The notes: a model not told the origin generated them from the sequence alone. A stretch of 64,000 nt of DNA from Albugo candida (GCA_905220665.1 CAJNAR010000177.1:372001-436000); one strand, 5' to 3'; shown: positions 11,860 to 26,100, counted from the stretch's first letter. Numbers and translations are program-made.

Positions 11860-14760
11860 TGATACTAAAAAGAGACGAACGATACAATACACTTGATGCA
11901 GTTCAAAAATCTGACAATTATTTTTTGAATTCTGGATAATGGAGTTTGCCTATAATATTCTCCATTCACAACGTCGTTCCAGAGCTTGAGAAAGAATCCG
12001 ATCGGACCAATTCGTTTATATTGGAAATATGTAATCGGGTTATTCGCGAGTGATGCGGCCACCAAGCCTCGAGTCTTGCTTTCGTATCACATTTGATGCA
12101 GCAAACCGGTGCCGATGTTTGATCACAAAATATTCCGTGGATGGCTATTTAGAACATTTTGCGTATCAAAAGGTCAAATGCGAGCGCATAGTTCTGGTAA
12201 CAACTTCTTATGCATCTTATGCATCAAAATCCTTACATGATGTGCTGTAGTCAGATATTTGCAACTTTGACCCGAGTAGAGGAGACGCACAACTTCACTT
12301 CCTATATTACATCCCTGTGTGTACGATAGAAGGTTTTGCCTCAAAAGAACTAAGAATGATGTGCATGTATCATTTGTGACTTATGATAAAAGCTGAAACA
12401 TCCCATAAATTCTACATGCGTATTCCTTGTCATTCTTTACATTTGCTTTTTCGGAGAAGAGATCGGAGCGTCTCAAGGATTGTTTCAGTAGATCCATTTG
12501 AAACCAGCTTGTACAAATTATCATACAATAATGATGTGCCGCAGCAAAACTCTTCGTACAAGGGATAGAAGAGCACGCTCCCAGTGCATAGCGAGGCCTT
12601 CTTTGCATTCTATTCACGTACTTTTTTTACATATCTCATTGAGTGATGTGATATATCTGGTAAACCTGGTGGGGTGAGAAATGTTTGACTATTCGATGTC
12701 TACACAATTTAAAGTTTGTATGAGATCCGAAAAAAGAGAATCATACGGGTGGCATCATTCAAGCATTGCTTTTGACAGCAAAATGTCGACAAATACTGTG
12801 CTGGTAGCTTGTACACTATGCGGTTTCCACAATAGCCAAGATTGACAATGAATTTCTTTTATTTTCTCATGTATTAATATACAGACACTGAGAGCATTCC
12901 ATTAGGCTAATTATTCCTGACAACCCTATCTTATATAATCAACACTACTTGTGCAAATTTATTTGGTGGTAACAAGATCTTCCAGAACGATCAAAGATAC
13001 GTCTGTTCAAATTCGTGAAATAGATTGGGCGCTGCCCTTCCAGTCTTTACTAAATTCAGATTAACTTGCGTCAACTTATTTCTCAAGAACTTGCACATTA
13101 GTTCCGCTTTTTTCAATACGAACCAGTCCTTCATTACGGATAGAGCATTTTCGCTAGTGTCAGGAGCTTTTATACAAGTTGCTTCTCTGATAAACACTTC
13201 TACGGTTTTATAGGACCTGTAAGAGAGGCAGTTCAATATCTCCGCGTTGATAAATTCTAGAAAGGTTTGATTCATCAGTTTGAATAACTGATTGTACACA
13301 AATAGGAGAGAGCATTTCCTGCCAGACAAATCTATTTATTGAAGATTGGACAAAGGTAATAAAGCTATCAAATAATGCTGTGGAAAGGGTGCGAATATAT
13401 ACAAAAAATGCACTTGTCCAACCCGAGTCCAAAAGCTTTTTCATGTCCGATCTCATTGATGGAGGAGATTGAGGACAGCTTGACCAATAAATTAAACAAT
13501 AGTAGTTGTCTGAGTTTCCATGTTTCTTGCATACTCCACTCAGAAGAATGACGTCTAATGGTTATGACAACTAAGTGCAATAGACACTCGCAAGCATTTA
13601 TTCGTTCATGTTCGTTTTCTAGATTCCAAATTCTAGTAGACAAAAGTATGTGCAAATTCCCCATGAAGCAATCCTAAATGTCATCGTCTCACAGTTGTAA
13701 AGTTTCAGCGTAATCGCCAGCTGATAAATATATAGAATTAGATATTGTTGCGATAACAACATCTTGGAAAACTGTCAATGTAATCTATGCTATTTGTTTG
13801 ACAGGATGCAAGGGACAATGTACAAACTCCCTTTGTTGCAGAAGACGAGCTTCTATCTGGATATCGCTACTGAGAATAATCTTTCCATTACCCATTGCAT
13901 ATTGCGCTTGGAAGTGAAGAGTAGTCTAAATATCCGCCAGGATACCACGTCGTTCCAATTAAAGTTTGAACGCTGATAAAAATTTGTCACATATAGCATC
14001 AAGTGGCTGGCTTCAAGAGTATCTTTCGTACTGTGGTGATCCAGGAACTACAGTACTGGTTCCTCAAGTGTGCAATTTACGGTATCATTATTGCGAATAC
14101 GTTGATCAAATATGCCAGCTTTGCACGCTGTGAACGTCGCTGATCGCCGAAGCGCTGCTATTGCATATATGATGCTTCATTGAGTTCAAGTGACACTTAA
14201 TAAAGTCAGCAATCTACTTGCATCCGATTGGAGCTCTGAAGTTTTTTATACAAGTGTCATGCTCAAAGGGTGCGTACCAGTGCTCCATGTTTTTGTAGAA
14301 CGTGAAGATTGTTTTTTTGAAGCGGAACGCCAGAAAAGAAAAATCAGACCGTAAACGTAACCCATAAACGATTTCTTAAGTTTGGAAATGATCTTCTAGA
14401 ATGTGGCCAAGTTTGAAAAAATCTGATCGTTTAGAAAGGGTAGCAAGAATACAAAATGAATTGGGCACGATAATGAGTATTCCGAGCTTTTGTGTGATAT
14501 GGTGTGATTTTGAGAAGAGAGAACATCAACAAATCACTGATACTACATCCGGAGTAAGAGGTCTTTTCTATGCTGTACTAGCATCCTTGAAAGTGTGTGC
14601 GTTTACTTTTGATGTGAAAGATTTCTACTCTAATACCAGCTCCCTATGCCTCAGATTTTCACAAGATCAAATATTTCTGACGTTACGACTTTCTTGTTCC
14701 ATACGTAAAAGCTCACCTCAAGATCCGCTTCAGATACTGTTCAAGACATCTTTATCGGGT
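11860..14760 (-). pseudogene. Decayed minus-strand coding-like region, unidentified
   Basis: Minus-strand frames at 12065-11865, 12569-12430, 13329-12991, 13456-13208, 13664-13368, 13970-13700 and 14160-13985 read as leucine-rich helical protein with only scattered stops, and neighbouring frames join through single shifts. Segments such as NACECLLHLVV and TLEASHLMLYVTNFYQ look like helical-repeat protein. I do not recognise the family. No catalytic motif, signal peptide or transposon signature is visible. It may be the relic of one large host gene; the alternative is chance open frames in AT-rich sequence. Confidence 0.3.
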
Positions 14761-14764
14761 TGAT

Positions 14765-17700
14765 TTTAATACTTCCAAGCTTGTACCTCAATCTATTCGA
14801 TTGCTTGATATCCTACATATTGCGATGGATCTCGAAAACAAGCGGTCACGAGGGCTTACGTGCAATCCAGTAAGGTAATAAACAGTGAGTTCTTGTACAA
14901 GATGCAGCGAGCTCAATTCACACTGGCTATATGATGAGATCAATGTACTAACTCAGCGTCATGCACTGAAGCAGAACAGGTAAGCTCAAGTATCTCAGTT
15001 TATTTACATTGATTCTGGACAAACAAAGTCATTCGTTCCGAGAATTCACGATGCTGCTACTTGTTTTTTTTTGATTCAGAGATGATCTATGCAATCGATG
15101 GCTGAAGAAATTGACATGCACAAAGCGTGTGTCAAATCATGGGGATAAATATCGACTTGGTTGGTTATTTACATCCTTCGGGAATAGGAAGCTAATGAAA
15201 TCGTACAATTGGGAACGTTCCAAAATATGAAGAGACAAAGTACCCAACGTCACAAATATGGATGCTTGTCAAGCTCGTGATTCGGTTCTCGTTTTAATAG
15301 GATTTCCTTTTTTTAAGTGGTTTTTATTCTAAAGATTTAATATTAGAAATAGCTTTTTCTAGTTTATTTTTTAACTTCTTTATCTTAGTGTATCGTCATA
15401 TCGGAACTCAAGCAGCCCACAAAGATCTCCGGTTGATGTTCGAGGTTGGTCTTAATCTTCTGGCACCGCTGTCTCTATCCATTTGTTACGATATTTATCT
15501 GTATTCCGCCCATTGCCTGAGTGCCACAACTATCGCAAGTAGCTACTACCTCCCATCAGGATGCGATGCAATTCTGCATGAGGATCGCATATGTTATGAT
15601 ATCACTTTTTCTTGAGTACCTTTCCTGTCGCTACTAAAGTATCTTGAGATTCTAGTGATCCAAAACTCTGCACAGAAATGATCTCCACAGTAGATACTTT
15701 GAAGTGTGACACTTCGTAGCTCTTACTGACAAAAAGCTTCTTCAATAGAAACAGCTTTTAGATGTGAGTTATGAACTTTCGATTTTGCTGTAGTATCATA
15801 CAAGACCTGTCAAAATACTGATTTTTTGTGGCAGTCGGTAGTTTTGATTATGACAGAAGAGATACTTTTGTCTGTTGCTAGGTGCACTGATAATTGCCTA
15901 ACGCTTTTTGCATCCCAGAGCAATGACTTATCACCCTAACTGGGTTGAATTCCAGCCTCCATTTTATCTGAAGGAATCCATGCATAGAAGTGTAAGCAGT
16001 AAGTCTTTGAAAGCAGACTTCATTGGTATTGACAACTCCGAACGCAACAGCTACGGTCTCACTAACCTCTAAGTTTGCTTGATAATTTCCTAACGCCTGT
16101 TTTTTATTGTGCTAGAAGGTCAATGGTGAACAGAGAATACGATTTGTTAAGAACCGGTTTTCATATGGATTAGTTGTGATTTCTTGAATGATGAAGAGGC
16201 CTCAAAACGACCAGCCAAACATTTTTTGGTTCAGTGAAGTAGAAGAATTTAAACCAATCCTTCCCACAATCCATTCATCTTGCATCAACTCGGTATTGGT
16301 GAAGGGGACGAATATATCATAGCTCAGCATGATAATTTTGTGTGGAGATCTCCGTTCTCACCTTATCTTCTGAGATGTGTAGGTTTTGCCAGTTTGAGAT
16401 CATTTTTGCTGTCGCCGTCCTTTCAAATCAACGATGCTCAATTTCAAATCTACCTGGACAATGAATGGGCAAGGCCGATACTCTCCTGACTTCATCGTTT
16501 AGTAATAACATCGTTGGAGTTGAGATGCTGTCCCACACCCGTAGCTGACCATGTCGTTAGAGGTCTAACTCGAGTTTGTGTTGTTTGCTTGCACTCGGCC
16601 CATCTTGTCTAAGAAACTTGCAATTTTTCGTACATCACGGTACGATGAGTTTCCTTCAATTTTGATTTGGCGCATTTGACTATCAAATGTCCGGAAAACC
16701 TACTAGTTAGGATTGGGAGGTCTAAACCATCACAGATAGTTTATATGCAGTAGTGAGTAAACATAGCAATGTAATACAAGCTGGATTGCTAACAGATTCG
16801 AGATTATTATTGCCTCATTTTGCTCGTGAATCACGACATTTGGTATTCGAGAAGATGTCGAAGGCGTGACCATCAACTGTTTTATGTGGGTAGGAGCGGA
16901 ACATTATCTCCAGAAAAGTTGAAGGATTGCAAGTACTATAAGCTTTGGTTGAAGTCATCAACGTCTACGTTGCATTCATGATGACGGACAGGGGATTTCC
17001 CATACCGCACACAGACTCTGCTGAATTATTATCTCAGATCACCAGTCTTTACTCGAACGTACACAAATACTATCTTGCAAATTTCTTTCAAAAGAGCGGA
17101 TTTTCCGCTGATGGGGACTATCTGAAACATTGACCTTGGCTTGCTCCGCTAGAGAGCAAAACCGTCAATTTGTCATTTTGTTGAAGGAATTTGAAGCAGC
17201 TTCTCATTCGAGACCGAATTCACCTTCAATAGTGTTTCTTTCCAATCAGCGATATTCTTTTAATTATGGTTAATATCTCGTATGTCTCCTACCTGAAGGT
17301 AATTTCATGTCCACAAAAATACTGCTCGCATTCCCTGCTTGCTATCTCTGGAGCAATTTGTGTCACAAAAGGTCACATCGTACGATTATCAGTTTGATAG
17401 CCACACTCCCCATGTAAGCCATAGGGCATTCGCAGAGTGAGACATCCTTGAATCTGCGTTGAATGTTTGTTTTATCGACCGAACGTTTTAAGGCTTCGAT
17501 GACGGATGTGACTCTTCGTTTTACGTCCGGTACGACGTGGCATGTCTAATATGTACTGTTTTCGGTTGAGGTGTTCACTGGAGCCTACACTACGACAATA
17601 TTTTGATGATCGGTTTGACTTCGTCTCCATCCTGCACCGATCCATACGCCTGGATAGCAGGGTAATTTATTCTGGTATTATACGAGTATCCTCTTGCGAC

Positions 17701-17880
17701 AAAAAGTGAGAATTCGATCTTTTGAGAATTTAGGCAGCATCACTTCTCCTCTTTCGGACTCTTTGTTTTCACTAATCAAGCCATTCTGTTCGTGCTCCAT
17801 CAGAAATATGTCAGTTTCGGAGCCAAACGCATACAATTCCTCATGCCGGGATGTATACTGATATTCCATTATGCTGAGGA
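14765..17880. other. No supportable gene
   Basis: About 3.1 kb with only short frames (for example 16280-16489 and 16945-17133 on the plus strand) that lack motifs. No transposon ends or tandem repeats were seen. Probably decayed sequence. Confidence 0.5.
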
Positions 17881-17884
17881 TCTA

Positions 17885-18930
17885 TTGCATGAATTGGAGG
17901 TAAGTGGCGAGGAGTCGGTAAAGATATAGAAGAGCTCTCTCTCAAAGATGACTTTCCTGGAGTAAGTTGCAACAATACATACCTCAAAGTAAAAAAGGTT
18001 GATCGCTGGCTCCCTTTAGATTGGATGCTAAGTGCTGCTCGATTATATCAACTTGGAACAATATCTCGGCATTCAGGCTGATTGGTAATGGAATTCATAA
18101 AACTGGTCATCTTTTTTATCGAGCATGTCCTAGCACAAAACTGCATTTTTTGTGATCAAGAAACCAGGTTTCACGATCACAATCAACTTTAATCACTTCA
18201 GGTGTTTATGCAATCAAAAATGCAGCACAAAAATTGTTTGCCATTGACCACAACAATGATTTTCTACTTCCAACTCAAAATTGCAGTGGCGATGTGATGA
18301 TAATCATTCGTTCGAGCTTTACTCTTTGTACAACATCTGAAGAGACCACCGAACGAAGCATTCGAAATCGCAGTTTGGTTATGGGTCTCCCCATTCACGA
18401 TGCACTGGTGTATATGCACAGCATATAAGCACCGGTCAAGAAAACAATTCTTTTTAAAATATTGATCTCTGAGAATCTCTATTGGCCCGCAACACATCTC
18501 GCATTTGGTGATTTCAATACACCACTCCATCCAGCTGTCGATGATTTAATTGGAATAATTCGTTTCCAAGCAAGTTTATCAGCGTGTTTGAAATAGCATT
18601 TACACTTGGGTGTGGTAGACGTTTACCGAATCAAACATCCGACCGAAAAGAATTTACATGACCATTAACACGCAAGAATGGACTAGATTACATCTGCATG
18701 CAGGAAGAGCTATTCAATATGGTACACAAAGACTGGATATATACGTCTACGACATACAGAAGATCATCAGGCACAAAAAGTAACTGTTGCCAATCTAGAT
18801 TGAACTCTAAGCCGAGATTATTGGAAATTTACATGTCGACTATTCGACTATTCTCAACCTGCTGAGAAAATTAGATTAGAATCGAACATGGAGCTAGAAA
18901 GGGGAGGACAACTTCGACTCCCGGAGTAAT
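17885..18930 (+). mobile_element. LINE fragment, endonuclease region, plus strand
   Basis: Base-level homology to the reverse complement of copy 1 from about base 3170 down to about 2100. Recognisable pieces are the start block (gtaatggaattcataaaactgg), FGDFNTPLHPA near 18505-18540 and RLDYICMQEE near 18680. Many stops break the frame. Both ends are truncated. It is on the opposite strand to copies 1 and 2, so it is an independent insertion or an inverted 5' piece separated from its 3' part. Confidence 0.8.
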
Positions 18931-20875
18931 GCGGGAGTGAAGAATGGTTTCATTTTGACGGCCAGAAAACCATAACTCTCAATGACAGCTCCACAATACG
19001 AGCCTGCATCAATTAGTTTTATCTTCCTCGATCCAAAGATGTCGCGAGTCCATTTTATCCGCCCCTTCTTTTTATGCTCGCTATATCCGGCTATATGACT
19101 TTCATTTATGCTTGATGTCAAGCGTGTTGGTATATACTTGAACTTTGAATAAACAGGCGAATAATATTGGCACGCATTGCATCACAGTTAAACAATCCCA
19201 TAGCCCCTTCATATGGCTGGAGCTACTACCTACTCAAATCAATTCTACTCATCCCGTCCACGCTAGACTTATATTGCATGTTCAATTTGGCAAAAAACAG
19301 CCAGCGTGGAAAGACTGTCAGGAAATCAATTGGATTCATGGCCTTCTTTGCAGGTAGTATTTCTACAATTCTTCTGGACCAATCATAATCGTCACTTTTT
19401 GATCAGAGATCATCAACTCCAACAATTCCAGCACTTTCTGTGATCGACACGGCGTGTAGTGCGCACGTCCGGGACCTTTTACGGAAGTAACACGATCAAG
19501 ACGAACGCATTCGGATTTCTAAGGTGCTAGATCAACTCATAACTAAATGACCATTTCGTGGATTGACCGGACGCGACGATCTTGCTCCTATTGTGGAGCG
19601 CACGACTTTGCAAAGGACGGTACTTAATGCCAGTTTTACAGCTTTCATATCTTTTACTCGCTAGACACGGTCTCGTGCTGTGGTTGTCTGAGGCTACCGC
19701 AATGCAGGACTATTAGCGAGAAGACATTATTAATTAGTCTAATTCTAGTAGTATAGACACCTTCAATTGATTTTACGACGAGATACTGTACCCGATCTCA
19801 CTGAAATTGTAGCAATCAATTCAACAGGAATTATCAATCAGGGAACAGCATAACTACGTAAACACAATGAGCTGCCGTGCATGATGAATTAGAAGAAATT
19901 GACCAGAAAAATCATATTTTTGTTTCTTGTTTCGAATTTATTATCGCAATCCGAAACCAGATATTTGCGTATATGGACTAAAGATGGACGGATATCTCGA
20001 ATGTATCTCGTTGGGTGCATCGCCCGACCGCGCAGTGTTGATCAGTGGATCCGTATGATTTGAAGCCTCAGCGACTTTAAGGTCGCAGGACACGGTTAAG
20101 CTCACTGCTGGAGATTTAAAAAAACGTCAGCTTTTGTAAACTCACAGATTGGTATTGCGGATGGGATTCTCGCAAGTTCATCAAGAGATAATAATGACAA
20201 TATGTAATACATCTCACTTCTCCGTACGTCTCATGAAATACCAATTATCTCAAAAAAAATTGTTATCCTCACCAATACCATAGTTCTGGAGAGTCCGAGT
20301 GGTCAGAACGCCATGATAATTTGATAGTTCTATCCAGCGGATGAATACAAATTTTATCCTTCAGTGAAATCTGCGACTTCTGGCGGAATAATACAAGAAA
20401 TTGTACGCGCTTATTCGTGCGGTTAATCGGTAACTGCACGAGATTTAAGGCAATCCCCTTCATCCTTCTCGGTTGAAAAGAACAGTGATCGAGTCTATAA
20501 ATTCAAGTAGCTCATCAAATCTCGATTGCATTCAGCACAGACTTGATAAAAAAATACCACTCACTTGCACTGCGTTCGAACTTTCGATCTTCCGCGTTCG
20601 GCATAGTACCTATATAAAAAAACAAACGAGGAGATAGAGAAAATAGTAGTTTGCATAAGATCCCATAGTCCTTGTCAGGGGCCGACGATGTCACATATTT
20701 GAGCCTTCTTGTACTTCGAATAGAACAGGATCTCTTCTGTTTTGACAGCTAACATTTCCGCGTCTAGTACTCAACTTACCACAAATCTCAATTGCGTTGA
20801 GTTTCCTCTTTGCACATGCTTCTAAGTTCTGATAGGAGAAAAAGTGGAACAAATAAATAAATAACAATAAAATAT
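18931..20875. other. Gene-free stretch with one dispersed-repeat fragment
   Basis: No gene is supported. At about 19630-19740 the plus strand matches the minus strand of 48790-48900 (shared block around gaggctaccgcaat), so this is part of a dispersed element of unknown type. The rest, including 19760-20875, shows nothing recognisable. Confidence 0.5.
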
Positions 20876-20990
20876 GGAATTGCTATTTCCACCCATCTTT
20901 TTGCTATTTCCACCCACCAATTTGATTTTTTGACCAATCAGATTATGACGCTATTTCCACCCAGCTTTTTACTATTTCCATCCATCTTTA
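20876..20990. repeat. MULE left terminal inverted repeat
   Basis: About 115 bp. It contains the motif tgctatttccaccca or close variants several times (near 20881, 20903, 20950 and 20970), so the repeat is itself internally repetitive. Its partner is 22990-23111. Confidence 0.85.
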
Positions 20991-21039
20991 TCAACGTCCT
21001 ATTTCATCAATTGCAACCAATCTTTTGCCACTCGTTTTG

Positions 21040-22925
21040 ATCTCATTGAACACGTTCGCCACGTTTGTCGTGAGTCTGGCTATGGGGTGTCGATAAAACG
21101 TTCAGATGGAGACAGGCGAGTTTTGCTTGCTTGTGATCTTGGTGGGGAGTATAGGAGACACTCTGCTGGAAACGTTGAGGGAAAGACACGAAAAAAAGGA
21201 AACAGACTGCAGGGGTGTCCTTGGGAGGCGTTTGGAAAGAAAAAAACGGATATGGTTGCTGGAAGGTCAAAATGCGCAACATCCAACACAATCATGAACC
21301 TTCAAAGAGTATGACTGGGAAACCAGGATGCCGAATAATGACTGAAGAAGAAAAGGGCCGCGTAAAGGAACTCGTATCAGCTGGAGTCTCCTCACATCAG
21401 GGGTTTACTCTTTTGCGTAGTGATTTTCCCGAATCTCTGGTTATGACGAAAAGCTTCTACAGCGCCAAAGCGCAGTGTCGTGTGAAGGAATTGGCAGGCA
21501 GGTCCCCGATCCAGGCTTTGATGGATGAACTCACATCAAGCACGTGGACGTATAGTGTTAAAACCACCGGTGATGGACGCGTCGCGTATTTGTTCATGGC
21601 CCATCCAACATCCATCCGTTTAGATCGCCGTTATTGTGGGATTCTTCTCTTGGATTGTACGTACAAAACGAACAGATTTTAGGATGCCTCTGCTGAGCAT
21701 TGTTGAACGAACGGAAATGAACTCAACATTTTACTTGGCTTTTGGATTTTTATCAGAGGAGGGGAAGTCAGATTATATCTGGGCTCTTGAGAAGTTGCGA
21801 AACATGTTGGTAACAAACTCCAGACGTTCTGGTGACAGATCGTGACTTGGCACTAGCAGGTGCCATTGAAGAAATATTTTCGGACGGCGCACATCTCCTA
21901 TGCATGTGGCACATCGAAAAAAATGTAGTTGCGAATTGCAAAAAAGAATTTGGCACAAACGAGGAATGGGAGGATTTTTTGGAAAGTTGGACAAATGCTT
22001 GTAGAGTGAAGACAATTGCAAACTATGATGCAGGATGGAGTACATTTAAAATTAAGTATGATGGAAAATCGGACGTTGTCAGCTATTTGGAGAAAACCTA
22101 GATTCCGCATAAAGCAAAATTTGTGCGTACCTGGACAGACAAGGTGATGCATTTCAAAATAGTTCGACGTCGGCGGTTGAAGGAGCGCATTCAGCTTTGA
22201 AGCGTTACCTACAAACATCTACTGGAAATCTGGATCTTGTTCAGGCAAGAATGAAGCAAGCCATTGAGCACCAAGGCCGGGAGCTTGAAGCAAAATTGCT
22301 AGCGAACGCATCCGAATCCCGCATGTATTCCGTGGTACTGTAAGTTGTGAGCAGCTGGTTGGACGCGTCTCCGTTTTTGCTCTGAAAAAAATCGAAAAGC
22401 AATTTAATACACCGGAAGAGGATTTGAAGAATGCCTGCAGTCATACGTTGCGGAGTACTATGGGATTACCATGTGTGCATGAAATCCGTGATCTTTGTAG
22501 CAGCCCCATACCCTTAACATTGATCCACCAGCATTGGCACCTAGGTGACATTAATTACAATGCAATAACGGAAGGGGCCAAGAAATTTTCCATCATGCCA
22601 AACAACATCGCATCCTTTCAGCTCTACTTGAAAGCACTGGAAAGCCGCTATTTAAATTGTTCGCCAGCCCAACAGTCAATCATTCATGCTAGAATTTTGG
22701 AATTGGTAAGTGGGAATTTTTCAGTCCTTGCTGAACCTTCTCTCGTGAAGGCGAAAGGACGTCCACTTGGGGCCCAAAATAAGGTTCTCAATTCATCAAA
22801 AAGCGCGAACCGTCAGCATTTGAGTATGCAATGAAGCCTAAGCGGCGATGTAAAAAATGTAACAGGGAGGGACATGATCTCCGAAAATGTCCCACGAAGA
22901 TTTCAACACTATTTTCATCTTGTAG
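21040..22925 (+). pseudogene. MULE transposase (FAR1-like, DDE core, SWIM, zinc knuckle), frameshifted
   Basis: In order: a FAR1/WRKY-GCM1-type DNA-binding region (about 21065-21300, with a C..W...W-like core ending IQHNHEPS); the MULE core with LLLDCTYKTNRF near 21645, MPLLSIV, VTDRDLALAGAIEEIF at about 21830, LCMWHIEKNV at about 21899 and VEGAHSALKRYL at about 22170; a SWIM-like end CSHTLRSTMGLPCVHEI at about 22435; and a CKKC...GH...C zinc knuckle at 22849-22890. The aspartates in LDCTY and TDRD and the glutamate in EGAHS are the likely catalytic triad and are present. Frameshifts lie near 21240 (an A run), 21670, 21830 and 22165; a TAG at about 22099 replaces a probable tryptophan. The first cysteine pair of SWIM is partly lost. 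Confidence 0.85.
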
Positions 22926-22989
22926 GCAAAACGCAGGTGAGCAAAGTAAAAGGAAAAACTGAATTTACATATACTACTTTTACCCAATC

Positions 22990-23111
22990 CTATAATAAAA
23001 AGGTGGGTGGAAATAGTAAAAATTGTGTGGGAATAACGTCATAATCTGATTGGTCAAAAAATTACATTAGTGGGTGGATGTAGCAAAAAGATTGGTGGAA
23101 ATAGCAATTCC
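22990..23111. repeat. MULE right terminal inverted repeat
   Basis: Reverse complement of the left repeat with substitutions; contains gtcataatctgattggtcaa and several copies of tgggtggaaatag or variants. Confidence 0.85.
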
Positions 23112-26100
23112 CAAAATTAATACTTGCATACATTTTATGAAGAAATGTCTTCTACGAGTTTCTCACCAAACAGAATTATAGAGCATATGCAATTTCCCTG
23201 TACTGTACTCTCGCAGAGAAAACGAACCGTGTAATTGGCGAATGAATATGAAACCAAGTGCGTAATGATTAGTAGCTCCATTGCGCAGCGATACCCTACA
23301 AGACATCAGGTCGTCAACAATTTTAATATTTGCAGTATTTCTTGGTATTTTACCGTATCCTATTACTTCGCCATGCAAGTCTGGTATAAGAAAGGATCAT
23401 GTAATTTATATGTAGTGTTTGAATATAAGAAGTTGATTAAGCTAAATGTCAACAGCATTTGAACGAGCATGTTTAAGCCAAAAAGATACTCGCATTATTG
23501 TTAACTCTATTCATACATTTGTGAGCGTCAACTGTCATGCTCAAACCACCTCTTTCATCACCAACCATGCAATATTCCAGCTGATTAATTTCCCCTCTTC
23601 AATTGTCTCTCAAGACCAACAATAAAAAGCGCAATGCTGAGGTGATCCTTCTGATTAATTCTCATCAGGGTGCTGATGTGCGGTACGTCGGCCAAGGTGC
23701 ACATATGGGAATATAAATGTCGCTCATCTTCAAAAATCCGACTATATAAATCCAAAAGCATCAAAGAAGTTGCTGGTTTGCAGTAATATCATTTAAACGA
23801 ATTACCTCAGTGCTAATCTTTATGTTGTTAGGCCAAACCCAGAAGCCGGTCTTCTTAATTGCTTATCTTTCCAGTTGGATAAAGATTTTATAAATATAGA
23901 AATAGGTCACGTATGTTGTTTGCACATACGATATCAACTGCGCAGATGATGTATGCAGACCGAATGGCTTCTGTGATAGTCAGCAGTGCATCCAACAGAA
24001 GTACGAAAGAACAATCGAATCTTATGACTCGTATCATGTCTAGTGAAGTGGTCTTGTTCTGGACGATCCGAAGTGAAGCTTGAAGTTCCCGTTTCGCAAG
24101 CGAATTCGATTGTGATCGTTGTGCGAAATATATTTGCACTACACGTTCGATCAGATAACGGAAGCATGTATCCAGTTTGTGAAGCTTGATACAGCACTCC
24201 TAACCTTTTCTACAACCTCTGAGAAGTGTAATTAGACCTAAGTATCGCATTGAGGTGCATTTTATACTGAGCTTTCTACGTACGTCATTGTCCGAGTGTC
24301 CTTAACGCACGCTTGAATCGTTATGTACAGAGCTTTAAAGTGCTTTAGGGTGCTTTGAAGTATCAAATTTAATCAATACTTTCCATGCAAACGCAAAGTT
24401 GTATTCTATCAGTAAGAGCGGAATACTTATAGTCTCTTCAAGAAAGTTTCATAATCGACTTGTGTTTCTCACAATACCCCACGAAGGTTATGTCACATCG
24501 ATTTCAATGCAGTGGCAATCGCTTGCAGCCAGCGTAGAATATGTAAGATAGCCGCACAAAGTTCTGCAATAGAAGGAAAGAACAGATCAAGAGATCACGT
24601 CCAAGCTATCTATTTGTCATTCAAAATCTCTGAATCTATTTTACCTGCGCTTATAAGTGAGCCCTTTCACGGTATAAAAGCGTTGAACGACTAATCTATC
24701 GAATAAAATAACGGATTTTGGACGTTAAGGAAAGTTGTTTCTCTTTCGCCTGTTGATGATAATTCAGAGGATTGGCTTTTGTAGAAGTCCTCGTTCTCAT
24801 CCGCACGACGTGCAAGTATGTAACAATTGACTTTCTGTGCGTATCGAATCAAATTGAGATACAATTTTGAGCAGATGAATAATATATAACTCAGATAAAA
24901 ACTCTCTATAACCTAGCAGTCGCTTGCTCATTTAAAGATCCGAGGACAGAAAGGCTGATGACGACACTTACTTCTCTAATTCTGAAAAATAAGGTTATAA
25001 CAAGTATGGAGTAACGAAACGTTGACTAAAGTAGCACGTATTCATGAAAAATCCGTTTAATAAGGGTCTCAACAAGTACAGCATATGTCAACCAGAGTAT
25101 TTGGCTTTTACAATGTCTTTCATCCATCGTACCAGGAGAAGACATTCAGAAAAGTATGTGGAATCATTAGGGCTTGAGATTGTGACGTAGCGGCACAAAT
25201 TCACGATTCTTTAGGACTTTATAGCGCTCGCATCACACGGTAGGGTGAAGCAACGCTTCAAACCCAGACAAGGATCAAATTATGTTTATATCTACGCATT
25301 ATTATTGCAGTCTGAATCCTCAACAGGTCTTTTATTACAATAGTATTGGCAATGTGTCCGATATAACTCACTTCAAATCGTCAATACTTCTTATAAGTGT
25401 ACCAAATCTTATCGTGAAGGTAAACATAGGCTATTAGTTCTACAATATAATATCCTAAGATGAACTAACAGGTGACCTCTCCTCATTCATCTTGATTATC
25501 GAACTGCAAACATGGCTTTATTATATGCCGATTGTTGATATCATAAATTCTCTAATCTGATGCAAATCTGGTTTACTTTCAATGTGACTGTATAGAAATA
25601 TGTTTCACGCGGTCTTGTTCTGATACGCTAATCTCTAGTGAAGCTGAATCAACATTTCGTACTTCTGTATTATTCTGCTTTATAGTATACATGAGTATCT
25701 GAGCGTGCGCAGATTCTCTTATTGAAACAACTATGATTCATGCAAACTCGAAGGCTACGAAAAACCTTATAGTTTTGTTTTACTGGTGATATTATGGCTT
25801 ACGAAATATCAAACATAAGACCCTGCAACCCTTCGCAATCATGATGCTTGTTCAGTACATATTGTGACTGCGGTACTTGTAAGTATGTCCCTAAAACGTC
25901 TGAAGCTGAAAGGTTCGCAGTTGCTACACTGTGAATTCTTCTAGTTTTCCTCTTTTCTTGGTATACTCTCCATGGAAATTGTTTTCGAAAGCCGGAATCG
26001 AAAATGCTGAAGTACTCGAAGAAACGTGTTCGTTGTGTATATCTAGTGCAGCATTCTCGAGCTTGTGTCTTTCATTATTTCCAAACATATCTCTATCACT

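Larger units (their letters stand above)
20876..23111 (+). mobile_element. Mutator-like element (MULE) with long terminal inverted repeats
   Basis: The element begins ggaattgctatttccaccc and ends with its reverse complement (ggtggaaatagcaattcc at 23094-23111). The inverted repeats run about 115 bp and share an exact 20-base block (ttgaccaatcagattatgac). Inside lies a plus-strand MULE transposase. The total is 2,236 bp. Flanks (ataaaatat on the left, caaaattaat on the right) do not give a clear 9-bp target duplication. The transposase has several frameshifts, so the element is not autonomous now. Confidence 0.88.

Noticed and set aside
20861..23121. Target-site duplication of the MULE
   Set aside because: ataaaatat and caaaattaat are both AT-rich but do not match well enough to call.
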